NCBI RefSeq assembly: GCF_016765695.1
Contig: NZ_JAETGO010000093.1
Span: forward strand, 1-64,000
Length of the DNA stretch: 64,000 bases
From: Sporosalibacterium faouarense
GTDB lineage: Bacteria > Bacillota > Clostridia > Tissierellales > VENL01
Direction of reading: 5' to 3'
Shown here piece after piece: positions 8,948 to 17,450 of this stretch (position 1 is its first letter; each line of letters begins with the position of its first letter). The position numbers were made by a program, and so were the translations under genes. A model generated the notes under the pieces. That model was not told where the DNA came from. It saw nothing but the letters and a program-made list of their open reading frames with translations, and searched no databases.

Positions 8948-9199
8948 CTATTTCTTACTAAAATTACTTACCAACTTTTCTTTCTGATATTTATATAATT
9001 GCTTTATTGCATACTCCCTTTTTGCTGCTTTACTCTTTGTATCATATTCTTCAAAAAAAACTAACTTAACAGGCTTTTTAGCCCTAGTATATTTAGCTCC
9101 TATTCCCTTGTTATGCTCAGAAACCCTTCTTTTTAAATTAGTTGTCCATCCTGTATATAGGGAGTTATCTTTACATCTAACCATATAAACAAAATACAT
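8948..9199 (-). CDS. GIY-YIG nuclease family protein (UPF0213, YhbQ/YazA-like)
   Basis: An 83-residue stand-alone GIY-YIG domain. The variant GIY motif FVYMVRC (3-9) and the YIG motif LYTGWT (14-19) are followed by the catalytic Arg in NLKRRVSEHN and by the C-terminal KREYAIKQL helix. This is the usual length for the YhbQ/YazA group, whose cellular role is poorly defined; DNA nicking has been shown for some members. The ribosome site GGAG is 8 nt before ATG. It is not associated with an intron or recombinase here. Confidence 0.9.
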   Translation of the reverse strand: MYFVYMVRCKDNSLYTGWTTNLKRRVSEHNKGIGAKYTRAKKPVKLVFFEEYDTKSKAAKREYAIKQLYKYQKEKLVSNFSKK

Positions 9200-9308
9200 C
9201 CAATCAACTCCAAAAAATTATTATATTATGATTATATATTTTTGTATAAATCTTAACAAATTATTTCTTCATTATTCAATGGTTTTATATTATAATTAAT
9301 TGTCGTGA

Positions 9309-9332
9309 GTCAAATTATCTTCATAATTTGAC
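9309..9332. promoter_or_regulatory. Perfect inverted repeat before the acetate/succinate channel gene
   Basis: GTCAAATTAT and ATAATTTGAC form a 10-bp perfect inverted repeat around CTTC, ending 44 nt before the start codon at 9377. There is no following T run, so it is not a terminator. It could be an operator or an RNA hairpin in the leader; this is inference. Confidence 0.5.
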
Positions 9333-9376
9333 TAAAATCGCAAATTTAAGCGTTATATAATTTAAGGAGGACTATC

Positions 9377-9991
9377 ATGAATTCAACAGAAACAAAAAAT
9401 GTTAACATTACTGCTGCTGATCCATCTGCACTAGGACTTTTCGGACTAGCAATGGTCACTCTTGTAGCCTCATCACAAAAACTAGGTCTAACTGAGGGAC
9501 TTTCATATGCAATACCATGGGCTATTTTTCTAGGAGCTTTTGCTCAATTATTTGCATGTATTAATGATTCTAAACGTAATAATACTTTTGGTACTACTGC
9601 TTTTGGTGGCTATGCCTTCTTTTGGTTTGCTGTAGCTACTACTTGGTTAATCAAATTAGGCTTTTTTGGTGATGCCTTGGCTTTAAATGCTGATAGTAAA
9701 CAACTAGGATTTGCATTCATAGGATATTTGATTTTCTCAGTTTTTATGACAGTTGGTGCAATGGAAACTCATAAAGTGTTATTTATTATCTTCTTTTTAA
9801 TAGATTTATTATTTTTAGGATTATCTTTGAGTACATTTGAAATTGCACCCGACCTTACCCATAAACTAGCTGCTTATTCAGAATTGGGAATTTCTTTAGT
9901 TTCTTTCTATGGTTCTGCAGCTGCTGTACTAAATGCTCATTTTGGTAAAGAATTTATCCCAGTAGGTAAACCATTTGGTATTTTTAAATAA
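9377..9991 (+). CDS. satP: Acetate/succinate uptake channel (AceTr, GPR1/FUN34/YaaH family)
   Basis: A 204-residue protein with six membrane helices. The family signature NPAPLGL near the N-terminus appears here as ADPSALGLFG (residues 14-23), followed by the typical helix 1-2 region with GLTEGLSYA. Members conduct acetate, succinate or other short carboxylates in symport with protons. In an amino-acid fermenter it could serve acetate release; this is inference from glycine reductase elsewhere in the window. AAGGAGG lies 7 nt before ATG, and an inverted repeat sits just upstream. It has its own terminator. The symbol is given by family only. Confidence 0.85.
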   Translation: MNSTETKNVNITAADPSALGLFGLAMVTLVASSQKLGLTEGLSYAIPWAIFLGAFAQLFACINDSKRNNTFGTTAFGGYAFFWFAVATTWLIKLGFFGDALALNADSKQLGFAFIGYLIFSVFMTVGAMETHKVLFIIFFLIDLLFLGLSLSTFEIAPDLTHKLAAYSELGISLVSFYGSAAAVLNAHFGKEFIPVGKPFGIFK

Positions 9992-10012
9992 AAAGCAAAA
10001 ATTTGAACTTAG

Positions 10013-10044
10013 TAAAAGATACCTGAGTATCCAGGTATCTTTTT
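10013..10044 (+). terminator. Terminator of the acetate/succinate channel gene
   Basis: AAAGATACCTG pairs with CAGGTATCTTT around a 7-nt loop, and T residues follow. The repeat begins about 20 nt after the stop codon. Confidence 0.85.
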
Positions 10045-10281
10045 GATTAGGAAGTAATTTAGTTAATTTGTGTTATCCCAGAAATTATTGAATCTATTCC
10101 CCATAGATATAAAATGATTGTAAAATAATAAAAGTAATGGTTCATTTTCATTTGCTCTCTATTTTAGTATCTATTTCATTATATTATCATTTTATATCCT
10201 ATTCTTTTCTTTTTCAATTAACTGGGGAATTTACATTTTTACAAACTAAATATAATCCTTGCAAATGATTTACACACTCTT

Positions 10282-10977
10282 TTAGTTTATATAAGAAAAC
10301 TCTGCAATTACTATAGCTTTTATTTCATATTTTCCAGGCTCAATTGGAGTTACTGTTTCTGGAGCTCTAAAACTAGGCTGTCTAGGTGTATATGAACTAT
10401 TATACTCTTGCTCAACAACTTTACTTGGAACCATATTAATTCTAACTCCTAAGGTCATAGCAATATTCTTTGCTTTACCTAATGCATCTTTAACAGCTAG
10501 TGAAAGTGCTTTATCATAATAAGGAGATGAATCTGATAAATCAAATTCTATATCATTAACAGCATTTGCTCCATTATCAACTGCAGTATCGATTACATTT
10601 CCAATTTTATCTATGTCTCTAACTATCACCTTTATTTTATTTGCCACTTTATAGCCCATAAAAACTCTTTCATCATTAACATACTCATATATCTTGTCTA
10701 TGAAATAATCAACTGTTTGTATGTCTTTATTATCAATTCCAAGATTTTTTATTGAATTAATAACTTTATTTGTAATGTTAGCATTTTCCTTCTGAGATAA
10801 TTTCAAGTCCTTATTTAAAGTCTCAACACCAATTGTAACCTTCGCAATATCTGGTACCGTATTTACTATTCCTACTCCTTCAACCTTAATATTATAATTG
10901 TTACGTGAGGATTGAGTCATCGTCTTTTGATTAGTATTATGATAATTAAAGAAAGGACTGTATCCATAAAAATCCAC
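10282..10977 (-). CDS. SIMPL domain-containing protein (DUF541)
   Basis: About 231 residues. I prefer the GTG at 10977, which is 7 nt behind AAGGGGG; the ATG at 10983 sits only 1 nt behind it. After a short leader rich in Tyr, Phe and Asn, residues of about 30-230 form one SIMPL domain: the VEGVGIVNTVPDIAKVTIGV start, the DIQTVDYFIDKIYEY strand and a closing APETVTPIEPGKYEIKA. SIMPL proteins form large oligomers and are usually secreted or periplasmic, but no signal peptide is visible in this one. No function can be assigned. Confidence 0.85.
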   Translation of the reverse strand: MDFYGYSPFFNYHNTNQKTMTQSSRNNYNIKVEGVGIVNTVPDIAKVTIGVETLNKDLKLSQKENANITNKVINSIKNLGIDNKDIQTVDYFIDKIYEYVNDERVFMGYKVANKIKVIVRDIDKIGNVIDTAVDNGANAVNDIEFDLSDSSPYYDKALSLAVKDALGKAKNIAMTLGVRINMVPSKVVEQEYNSSYTPRQPSFRAPETVTPIEPGKYEIKAIVIAEFSYIN

Positions 10978-11040
10978 AACCATACCCCCTTGAGTTTTTG
11001 TTACTATATTATATGTAAGAAATCAAAACTTGCTTAAAAT

Positions 11041-11066
11041 AAAAAGCACCCCGGCTCATGGGATGC
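11041..11066 (-). terminator. Terminator of the hypothetical gene at 11078-11431
   Basis: On the minus strand GCATCCC pairs with GGGGTGC (one G-U) around a 7-nt loop and is followed by TTTTTATT. It begins 11 nt after the stop codon. Confidence 0.8.
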
Positions 11067-11077
11067 AATAATTAATC

Positions 11078-11431
11078 TTAACTAGTAAATTTATACTTTC
11101 TAAATAAACTAATTATATCATCTTTAGTATATTCATTGTTATTAGGCATGTGAATCAATGAATTAATAATATTATGAAGCTTTTGTTCAAATGGATTCAA
11201 TTCCTCATAATCACAATAAAAAGGATTATGTACAATCCCCACCTCAAAACAAATTTCCCAAAATGTCCTATAATTTATAACACCTAAAGCTGAAAGGGGG
11301 TAGTCTTCAATAAAACGATCCTTATCTATTCTTTTCAATTTTTCTGATAGTCTTTTAGTAATTTCATCTCGACTGTTTTCAAGTTGCATTAATTCTTCAT
11401 AATATTGTTTTGCTAATCTTCTCTTATCCAA
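11078..11431 (-). CDS. Hypothetical protein, soluble, 117 aa
   Basis: I do not recognise this protein. It is charged and soluble: the first 40 residues look like a helical, Lys/Glu-rich coiled coil (YYEELMQLENSRDEITKRLSEK), followed by an aromatic middle (NYRTFWEICFEVG) and a final helix (DDIISLFRKYKF). There is no signal peptide or membrane segment. GGGGAGGGATAAG precedes the ATG with suitable spacing, and a clear terminator follows, so it is very likely a real single-gene unit. Confidence 0.7.
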   Translation of the reverse strand: MDKRRLAKQYYEELMQLENSRDEITKRLSEKLKRIDKDRFIEDYPLSALGVINYRTFWEICFEVGIVHNPFYCDYEELNPFEQKLHNIINSLIHMPNNNEYTKDDIISLFRKYKFTS

Positions 11432-11700
11432 CTTCTTATCCCTCCCCTTCTATTACTTAATCACAGAGTCAATTATACCACAGGTTAGTGTAAAGATTTG
11501 TCGAAAATTCCCCTATTACAAAGACTTAACTATTGGGCTAATTATTTAAAAAGTCTTAATACTTTTATAACAGAGTTTTATATATTTCTTTACTTTTTTT
11601 ACTTATCATCAAATTTTATTCAGGGTTATAATTATTTATAAATTGACAATAATCCTAATGTTAATTATTTACAATTTGCATTTTTTTAAACATATTTGTT

Positions 11701-11729
11701 TTACGTTTTTTTTGTTTATATGGTATAAT
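11701..11729 (+). promoter_or_regulatory. Putative sigma-A promoter of the class A PBP gene
   Basis: An extended -10 element (TGG followed by TATAAT at 11724-11729) lies 63 nt before the start codon at 11793, with a weak -35 (TTACGT, 17-bp spacing). The whole 361-bp gap 11432-11792 is very AT-rich and otherwise shows no ORF, RNA gene or clear repeat. Confidence 0.5.
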
Positions 11730-11792
11730 AGTTCTGATATCTTATTAATCCTATATTTTATATCCTTTCACCTAGGATAAGGAGGTATAATA

Positions 11793-14700
11793 ATGGCAAA
11801 AAATAATAATAATGAAACACCACGACGTAGTAAGAAATCTGATAAAAAAAATAAAAGAATAGGAGTTAGAATTTTTAAGTTTGTTTTAATTACAATTTTA
11901 ATGGTAGGGTTTATCACTGCGGGTTCAGTTGCAGGGTTGGTAATCGCTATTGCTAAAGATGCCCCTGACATTGATTCTTCTAGCATTATAACAAACTTAA
12001 ATGAAAGTTCAGTAATACTTGATGAAAATGGTAACCTTATCGAAAGAATACACACTGAAGAGTTTAGACAAATAGTTTCTTTAGATAAAATACCTAAACA
12101 TGTACAAGATGCTTTTGTAGCCATAGAAGATGAAAGGTTTGAAACACATAAAGGAGTAGATATTAAGAGAATCGCAGGAGCATTATATGCTGATATAAAA
12201 GCAGGAGCACCAGTTCAAGGTGCTAGTACAATTACGCAACAGCTCGTTAAAAATGTTTACTTATTAGATGAGGTAGATAGGCAAAATCTAATGAATGACG
12301 TGGCAAGAAAGATTAAGGAAGCCTATCTATCTATACAGATCGAAAGAGAGCTTACTAAAGACCAAATTTTAGAAGCGTATTTAAATAGAATTAGTCTTGG
12401 TCAAGGTGCATATGGAATTCAAGCTGCTTCAAAAACTTATTTTTCAAAGGATGTAAGTGAATTATCCATCGCCGAAGCAGCTATGATAGCAGGTATCACT
12501 AAGAACCCATCAAGATATCCTCTATTTTGGACTGTAAGACCTGAGAATGTAGACGAGAATGACGATACTGTTCTTGGCGACATTGTAATTGATGGTCAAA
12601 ACTATGTAATGGTTTATAATGATACTGAAGAGCTTTTAAATCGTAAAAATACAGTTCTTGCTAAAATGAGAGAACTAAACTATATAACTGATGAAGAATA
12701 TGAAGACGCAAAAAATGTTAATATTAAAGATGTTCTAAAGCCCACTAAGAAGGAACAGAAAAATATTTCTTCATACTTTGGAGATTATGTTAGAGAAGAA
12801 GTTCTAGATACTTTAGTAAATGAATTAGGTTATTCAAGAGAAAGAGCAAGTGACTTGTTATTATATGGTGGATTAGAGATATACTCCACTATAGATGCTG
12901 ATTTACAGTCAAGGGTTGAAGGAGTTTTCAATAACTTTGATCAAGTTCTTAGTAAATATGATAATAACAGTGAACCACGACTTGTTGATCCTGATTCTTT
13001 TAGAAATGGTAATATAGTTGATGAAAATGGAAGAATTGTTTACTATAAAAAGGCTTCTCTTCTTAGTTCAGATGGTAGCTTAATTATTGATAATGGAAGT
13101 TACAAGGTTAATGAAGATGGCACTTTATTTATTAATAACAATAAGCTAAATATATATTCTGGCACAGTTGATGTAGTAGATTATTATAGTATAAATGCAA
13201 ATAAAAACCTCGTAACAACTGAGTTAGGGTCATTGACCCTAAAGCCTGAAGATTATACTAAAGACAATGGCGTTAAAGGTGATATAACTATTAAGGCTCA
13301 GTTTTTAAAGGATCATGAGGATTTTTATAGAGTAGATGAAAATGGTAATCTATTAATTAGCTCAAAATATTTTGCTGATTATTTTAAAAGTGTTTTACAG
13401 CCACAATCGGCGGTAGTAATTATGGATCAATATACAGGCAAAATAAAAGCACTGATGGGTGGTAGAGATGTTGAAGGTCGTCGAGTTTATAATAGAGCAA
13501 TAGACGCTCATAGACAGCCTGGATCTGCTATAAAACCTCTAGGAGTTTATTTACCTGCTTTAGACAGTGGAAATTATACTGCTGCTTCTATAATAGATGA
13601 TATTATTCACTATGATGCATCTGGTAATAGATGGCCGAAAAACTGGTATGAAGGCTATAGATCCTATACTTACGCATATAGAGGCCTTACTACCTTAAGG
13701 GAATCTGTTGAACAATCTGTAAACGTAAATGCTGTAAAGGTATTAGAAGATATAGGAATTGGCACTTCGATGTCATATTTAAATAAAATGGGACTAGGTG
13801 ATAGTTTAGTTACAAGAGATGAAAATAGGGTTGCAAATGATGAACAATTAGCTTCTTTAGCCTTAGGGGGATTAACTAGAGGTTTTACCCCTTTAGAAAT
13901 GACAGCAGCATATAGTACAATTTCTAATCAAGGTATTTACACTGAGCCAATTGCTTTTACTAAAATTGTAGATAGTGAAGGAAATCCAATATATGAAAAT
14001 AAACCTGTGAAACACAGAGTTGTAAGTCCACAAGTAGCATATTTAATGTCTGACATTCTTGAATCAACTGTATCAGATGGATTGGCTGGTAGTGCTATGA
14101 TAGATGAAGCTTTATTCGGTACTAGAACAAATAAACAAATACCTGTTGCAGGTAAGACTGGTACAACTCAGAACAAAGTAGATGCTTGGTTTGTTGGATA
14201 TTCACCATATTATACTACGAGTGTTTGGATAGGTAATGACTCAAATTATTTAACATTGCCTGAAGGAAGTTCAATGGCTACTACTCTTTGGTCAAATATC
14301 ATGGCTGAAGCCCATAGAGGCTATGAGCCAAAATCCTTTGAAATGCCAGAAGGATTTGTTACTAAAAAAATATGTATAGAATCTGGTAAATTAGCAACTG
14401 ATCTTTGTTACCAAGATCCTAGAGGAAGTAGAGTTAAAACTGAAATCTTTATAAAAGGAACAGAACCTACTGAATACTGTGATTTACATGTTGAAGTAGA
14501 TATTGACACAAGTACTGGTAAGTTAGCAACTGAGTTCTGCCCTCCAGAGCTTGTAGAAAAGAGAGTATTGATTCAAAGAACTTTACCTTATGATCCTTGG
14601 GATCCTGAGCTTATGAAATTTATTGAAAATGATTTGAAAAAAGCAGAGAACAGAAATTCAAGAGGTAAGATATTCTTACGTCCTAAAGATTACCAGTTTA

Positions 14701-14975
14701 ATGCTCCTATAGAGTATTGTCCAGATCATACTGAAGAAGAAAAAGAAGACCCAGGTAGTATCTGGGATTGGATCTTCGGTGATGATAAGGACGATGAAGA
14801 CCAGGATAACAATGATAACAATAATGGTAACGATAATGAAAATAATTCTAATAATACAGAAGATAATAATAACCAGCAGAATCAAGAAGATGGTGTTAAC
14901 ATTATAGATAGTAATGATGAATCTCAAAATGGTAATAACAATAATAGCAATGGAGATTCCACCGACAATAATTAA
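11793..14975 (+). CDS. Penicillin-binding protein 1A family (class A, bifunctional)
   Basis: A 1060-residue class A PBP that polymerises and cross-links peptidoglycan outside the membrane. A basic cytoplasmic tail (1-30) is followed by one membrane anchor (about 28-54). The GT51 glycosyltransferase domain shows E112 in IEDERFETHKG, QGASTITQQLVKN (142-154) and a RKIKEAYLSIQIE segment (172-184). A linker insertion of about 140 residues (391-530) precedes the transpeptidase domain, with active-site S578-x2-K581, S642-V-N644 and K788-T-G790. Two Cys-containing segments follow (about 870-960), then an Asn/Asp-rich low-complexity tail (about 1000-1060). AAGGAGG precedes the ATG. It is a single gene with a strong terminator. 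Confidence 0.95.
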   Translation: MAKNNNNETPRRSKKSDKKNKRIGVRIFKFVLITILMVGFITAGSVAGLVIAIAKDAPDIDSSSIITNLNESSVILDENGNLIERIHTEEFRQIVSLDKIPKHVQDAFVAIEDERFETHKGVDIKRIAGALYADIKAGAPVQGASTITQQLVKNVYLLDEVDRQNLMNDVARKIKEAYLSIQIERELTKDQILEAYLNRISLGQGAYGIQAASKTYFSKDVSELSIAEAAMIAGITKNPSRYPLFWTVRPENVDENDDTVLGDIVIDGQNYVMVYNDTEELLNRKNTVLAKMRELNYITDEEYEDAKNVNIKDVLKPTKKEQKNISSYFGDYVREEVLDTLVNELGYSRERASDLLLYGGLEIYSTIDADLQSRVEGVFNNFDQVLSKYDNNSEPRLVDPDSFRNGNIVDENGRIVYYKKASLLSSDGSLIIDNGSYKVNEDGTLFINNNKLNIYSGTVDVVDYYSINANKNLVTTELGSLTLKPEDYTKDNGVKGDITIKAQFLKDHEDFYRVDENGNLLISSKYFADYFKSVLQPQSAVVIMDQYTGKIKALMGGRDVEGRRVYNRAIDAHRQPGSAIKPLGVYLPALDSGNYTAASIIDDIIHYDASGNRWPKNWYEGYRSYTYAYRGLTTLRESVEQSVNVNAVKVLEDIGIGTSMSYLNKMGLGDSLVTRDENRVANDEQLASLALGGLTRGFTPLEMTAAYSTISNQGIYTEPIAFTKIVDSEGNPIYENKPVKHRVVSPQVAYLMSDILESTVSDGLAGSAMIDEALFGTRTNKQIPVAGKTGTTQNKVDAWFVGYSPYYTTSVWIGNDSNYLTLPEGSSMATTLWSNIMAEAHRGYEPKSFEMPEGFVTKKICIESGKLATDLCYQDPRGSRVKTEIFIKGTEPTEYCDLHVEVDIDTSTGKLATEFCPPELVEKRVLIQRTLPYDPWDPELMKFIENDLKKAENRNSRGKIFLRPKDYQFNAPIEYCPDHTEEEKEDPGSIWDWIFGDDKDDEDQDNNDNNNGNDNENNSNNTEDNNNQQNQEDGVNIIDSNDESQNGNNNNSNGDSTDNN

Positions 14976-15001
14976 CTGTATTATTGAACCTTTAAACGAA
15001 T

Positions 15002-15050
15002 AAAGCTCATATGCTAGATAACATTATCTAGCATATGAGCTTTTATTTTT
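15002..15050. terminator. Bidirectional terminator between the PBP gene and spoVAF
   Basis: A long perfect hairpin, with a stem of about 19 bp (AAAGCTCATATGCTAGATA and its complement) around a 4-nt loop, followed by TTTATTTTT on the plus strand. It reaches the stop codon of spoVAF, so it can end transcription from both sides. Confidence 0.9.
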
Positions 15051-16515
15051 CTGTATTCTCATCTGGTGGAGATGAATCTAAGTCCTTAACCCTAAGTATG
15101 TCTGGTCTTAGCCTTACCTCAGGTATTGGCTTTCTCATTAAAATTGTCATAAGAGCCTTTTTATTAAATGGTATCAATGGCCATAAGTAATTAATACCTC
15201 CAAATGATTTTGTTCTAAGTAAAGTAATTATTAGCAGTAGTATTCCTGCTATAAATCCATATGGACCAAATAATCCTGTTAATATCAGTAAAATCATTCT
15301 ATAAATTCTTATAGCTAAGGCAAATTCAAGACTTGGTGTGGCAAACATTCCTAGTCCCATAATACCTGTATATAGAACCGTTTCTGATATAAACCATCCA
15401 ACCTTTATAGCAAATTCACTTAGTAGTAAACCTCCTATAATACCTAATGAAGTTGTTAAGGCAGAGGGCGTGTGAATAGATGCCATCCTTAAGATATCAA
15501 TTCCTACTTCTAATATTAGAAATTGAATCACCAGAGGTATCTGTCCCGTTTCTTTTGGACCAATAAACTCAAGCCATTTAGGTAGTAAATGAGTATTAGT
15601 TGCAAATAATAACCAAAGTGGCGGAAGTATATATGAAACAAAGATAGCGAAAAACCTTATCCATCTCATGTATGTTCCAATAGCTGGATTCTGGTAATAA
15701 TCTTCAGCATGTTGAGTAAAGTGAAACATTGTTGCTGGTAAAATCATAACACTAGGTGTAGTATCAACCATTACTAAAATGTGCCCCTCAAAGAGATGGG
15801 CAGCAGCCACGTCAGGTCTTTCAGTAAACTTAGCTTGTGGGAATGGATTCCAGTTATTACCTAATATAAACTCCTCAAGACTTTTGACCCCCATAGTCAG
15901 TGCATCTTTTTCTACCTTTTTAATTTTCTCTCTCATACTATTAATTAGGTCAGTATTTGTTATATCCTTAATATATGCAATTGCAACATCGCTTTGGGAT
16001 CTTTTCCCTACATTTGTCAATTCAAACCTCAAGCCTGGGTCTCTTACCCTTCTTCTAATAAGTGCCGTATTAAATACAATGGTTTCAACAAAACCATCTC
16101 TAGAACCTCGAGTAACCTTCTCTAAATCTGGCTCTCCAGGAGATCTTGCAGGGTATGTTCTTGCATCAATGATTATTATCGTATCTATTCCTTCAATAAA
16201 TAATGCCGCAGAGCCAGATAATATAAAAAACTCAACTTTTTCTATTTCTTCTACTGTATCACATTCTACATATGGTATCTTAGTCTCTACCAACTTCGTT
16301 ACTGTATTAGGAACTATTTCTTCTCTATCTGTACTCTGTAATATAGACATTACCCAAAGCATTATATCATCTTTAATAAATCCATCAATATAAAAAAAGG
16401 TTGATTTCTTATCTCCTATTTCAATATCTCTTCTTACCACGTCAAAACTAGTTCCTACGCCTATTCTTTCTGCTAAATCATCAACTCTTTTATCAAAACT
16501 ATCCTTCTTTTTCAT
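15043..16515 (-). CDS. spoVAF: Stage V sporulation protein AF (SpoVAF, GerA family)
   Basis: About 490 residues. The chosen ATG at 16515 lies 11 nt behind AGGAG; a GTG four codons upstream overlaps that site. The soluble N-terminal half (about 1-270) and the membrane half with five or six helices (about 280-445) match GerA-type germinant receptor A subunits. The QSDVAIAYIKDITN and PFPQAKFTERPD segments are typical. SpoVAF sits in the spore inner membrane and works with the dipicolinic acid channel during germination. It is the last gene of the spoVA operon and overlaps spoVAEA. Expression is expected from sigma-G in the forespore. Confidence 0.93.
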   Translation of the reverse strand: MKKKDSFDKRVDDLAERIGVGTSFDVVRRDIEIGDKKSTFFYIDGFIKDDIMLWVMSILQSTDREEIVPNTVTKLVETKIPYVECDTVEEIEKVEFFILSGSAALFIEGIDTIIIIDARTYPARSPGEPDLEKVTRGSRDGFVETIVFNTALIRRRVRDPGLRFELTNVGKRSQSDVAIAYIKDITNTDLINSMREKIKKVEKDALTMGVKSLEEFILGNNWNPFPQAKFTERPDVAAAHLFEGHILVMVDTTPSVMILPATMFHFTQHAEDYYQNPAIGTYMRWIRFFAIFVSYILPPLWLLFATNTHLLPKWLEFIGPKETGQIPLVIQFLILEVGIDILRMASIHTPSALTTSLGIIGGLLLSEFAIKVGWFISETVLYTGIMGLGMFATPSLEFALAIRIYRMILLILTGLFGPYGFIAGILLLIITLLRTKSFGGINYLWPLIPFNKKALMTILMRKPIPEVRLRPDILRVKDLDSSPPDENTEK

Positions 16516-17071
16516 CCCATAACTCACTCCTGTTTAATATTTCTTGTAAAGCTTTAGTCAAGATAGGTGAGCCTTTCTTACAATCGTCCTTCCCTTTCAT
16601 CTTTCCGATATCCCCAATTCCAACAATTAACGGTATTGAATATTGATTAATTATATCAACAGTATCTCCATAAAGAATCTCATCTTCAGTTACATTTCCG
16701 TCCTTATCAACTGCTTTATTGACTACATTTCCATTGCGATCTATTGAAAAATTTACTTTAATTCCTTCTACTCCTTCAGTATTAGATGCTACTGCTACAA
16801 TTCCTAGCACTTCCAAATTTGGGCTAGACAATAGAGTATCTAGAGCCAATTCTCCTTCCCCAGTTCCTGGGTTTCCTACATCGTCTAACATAATCACTAC
16901 TGGATCATATTTTGCGGTCTCAATTAATCCAGCTATTTTGCTTCCTTCTATAGGCGTGGGATTACCTGCTGACTTCGATATACATCTTCCCTCGATATTT
17001 TTAGCTGCCTTTTCTACAGCTTTTCTTGCAACTGTATCTCCATCTGTAACTAAAATAACCTTTCTCTTCAT
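16499..17071 (-). CDS. spoVAEA: Stage V sporulation protein AE, form A (SpoVAEA)
   Basis: A 190-residue soluble protein. It opens with KVILVTDGDTVARKAVEKAA, and the central VVIMLDDVGNPGTGEGE stretch is the conserved core of SpoVAEa. The family is a spoVA-operon protein present in the spore and acting in calcium-dipicolinate handling; its exact biochemistry is unsettled. AAGGATGG lies 9 nt before ATG. It sits between spoVAEB and spoVAF, the usual order, and its end overlaps the start of spoVAF. Confidence 0.93.
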   Translation of the reverse strand: MKRKVILVTDGDTVARKAVEKAAKNIEGRCISKSAGNPTPIEGSKIAGLIETAKYDPVVIMLDDVGNPGTGEGELALDTLLSSPNLEVLGIVAVASNTEGVEGIKVNFSIDRNGNVVNKAVDKDGNVTEDEILYGDTVDIINQYSIPLIVGIGDIGKMKGKDDCKKGSPILTKALQEILNRSELWDEKEG

Positions 17072-17086
17072 AAAATTAAACCATCC

Positions 17087-17440
17087 TTATTTTGTTTTTG
17101 GGTCAAAAATTACTGCCATTATATATCCAAAAAAGGTGGCTGCTGCCACTCCTCCAGCTGTAGCTTTTATTCCTCCAGTAAATGCTCCAAGTAGTCCTTC
17201 CTCTTTAACTGCTTCAATAACTCCCTTTCCTAAAGAATAACCAAATCCAGGTAAAGGCACTGTTGCCCCTGCTCCTCCAAAATTAACTATAGGTTCATAG
17301 ATTCCAATGGCTGTAAGAATTACTCCTGAAGTTACAAATAATACTAAGACATGGGCAGGAGTTAGCTTAGTTTTATCCATTAATATCTGACCTATCACAC
17401 AGATTATTCCTCCTACTACAAAAGCTTTTAAATAATCCAT
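17087..17440 (-). CDS. spoVAEB: Stage V sporulation protein AE, form B (SpoVAEB)
   Basis: A 117-residue membrane protein with about three or four helices and the Gly/Ala-rich FGGAGATVPLPGFGYSLGKG segment that SpoVAEb shares with SpoVAC. It is part of the SpoVA membrane channel that takes dipicolinic acid into the forespore and releases it on germination. GGAGGG lies 6-7 nt before ATG. It follows spoVAD with a 10-bp gap. Confidence 0.93.
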   Translation of the reverse strand: MDYLKAFVVGGIICVIGQILMDKTKLTPAHVLVLFVTSGVILTAIGIYEPIVNFGGAGATVPLPGFGYSLGKGVIEAVKEEGLLGAFTGGIKATAGGVAAATFFGYIMAVIFDPKTK

Positions 17441-17450
17441 AAATACCCTC

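Noticed and set aside
15779-16393. 204-codon open frame on the plus strand inside spoVAF
   Set aside because: It is antisense to a clear SpoVAF coding sequence, lacks a ribosome site and has a composition typical of a mirror frame.
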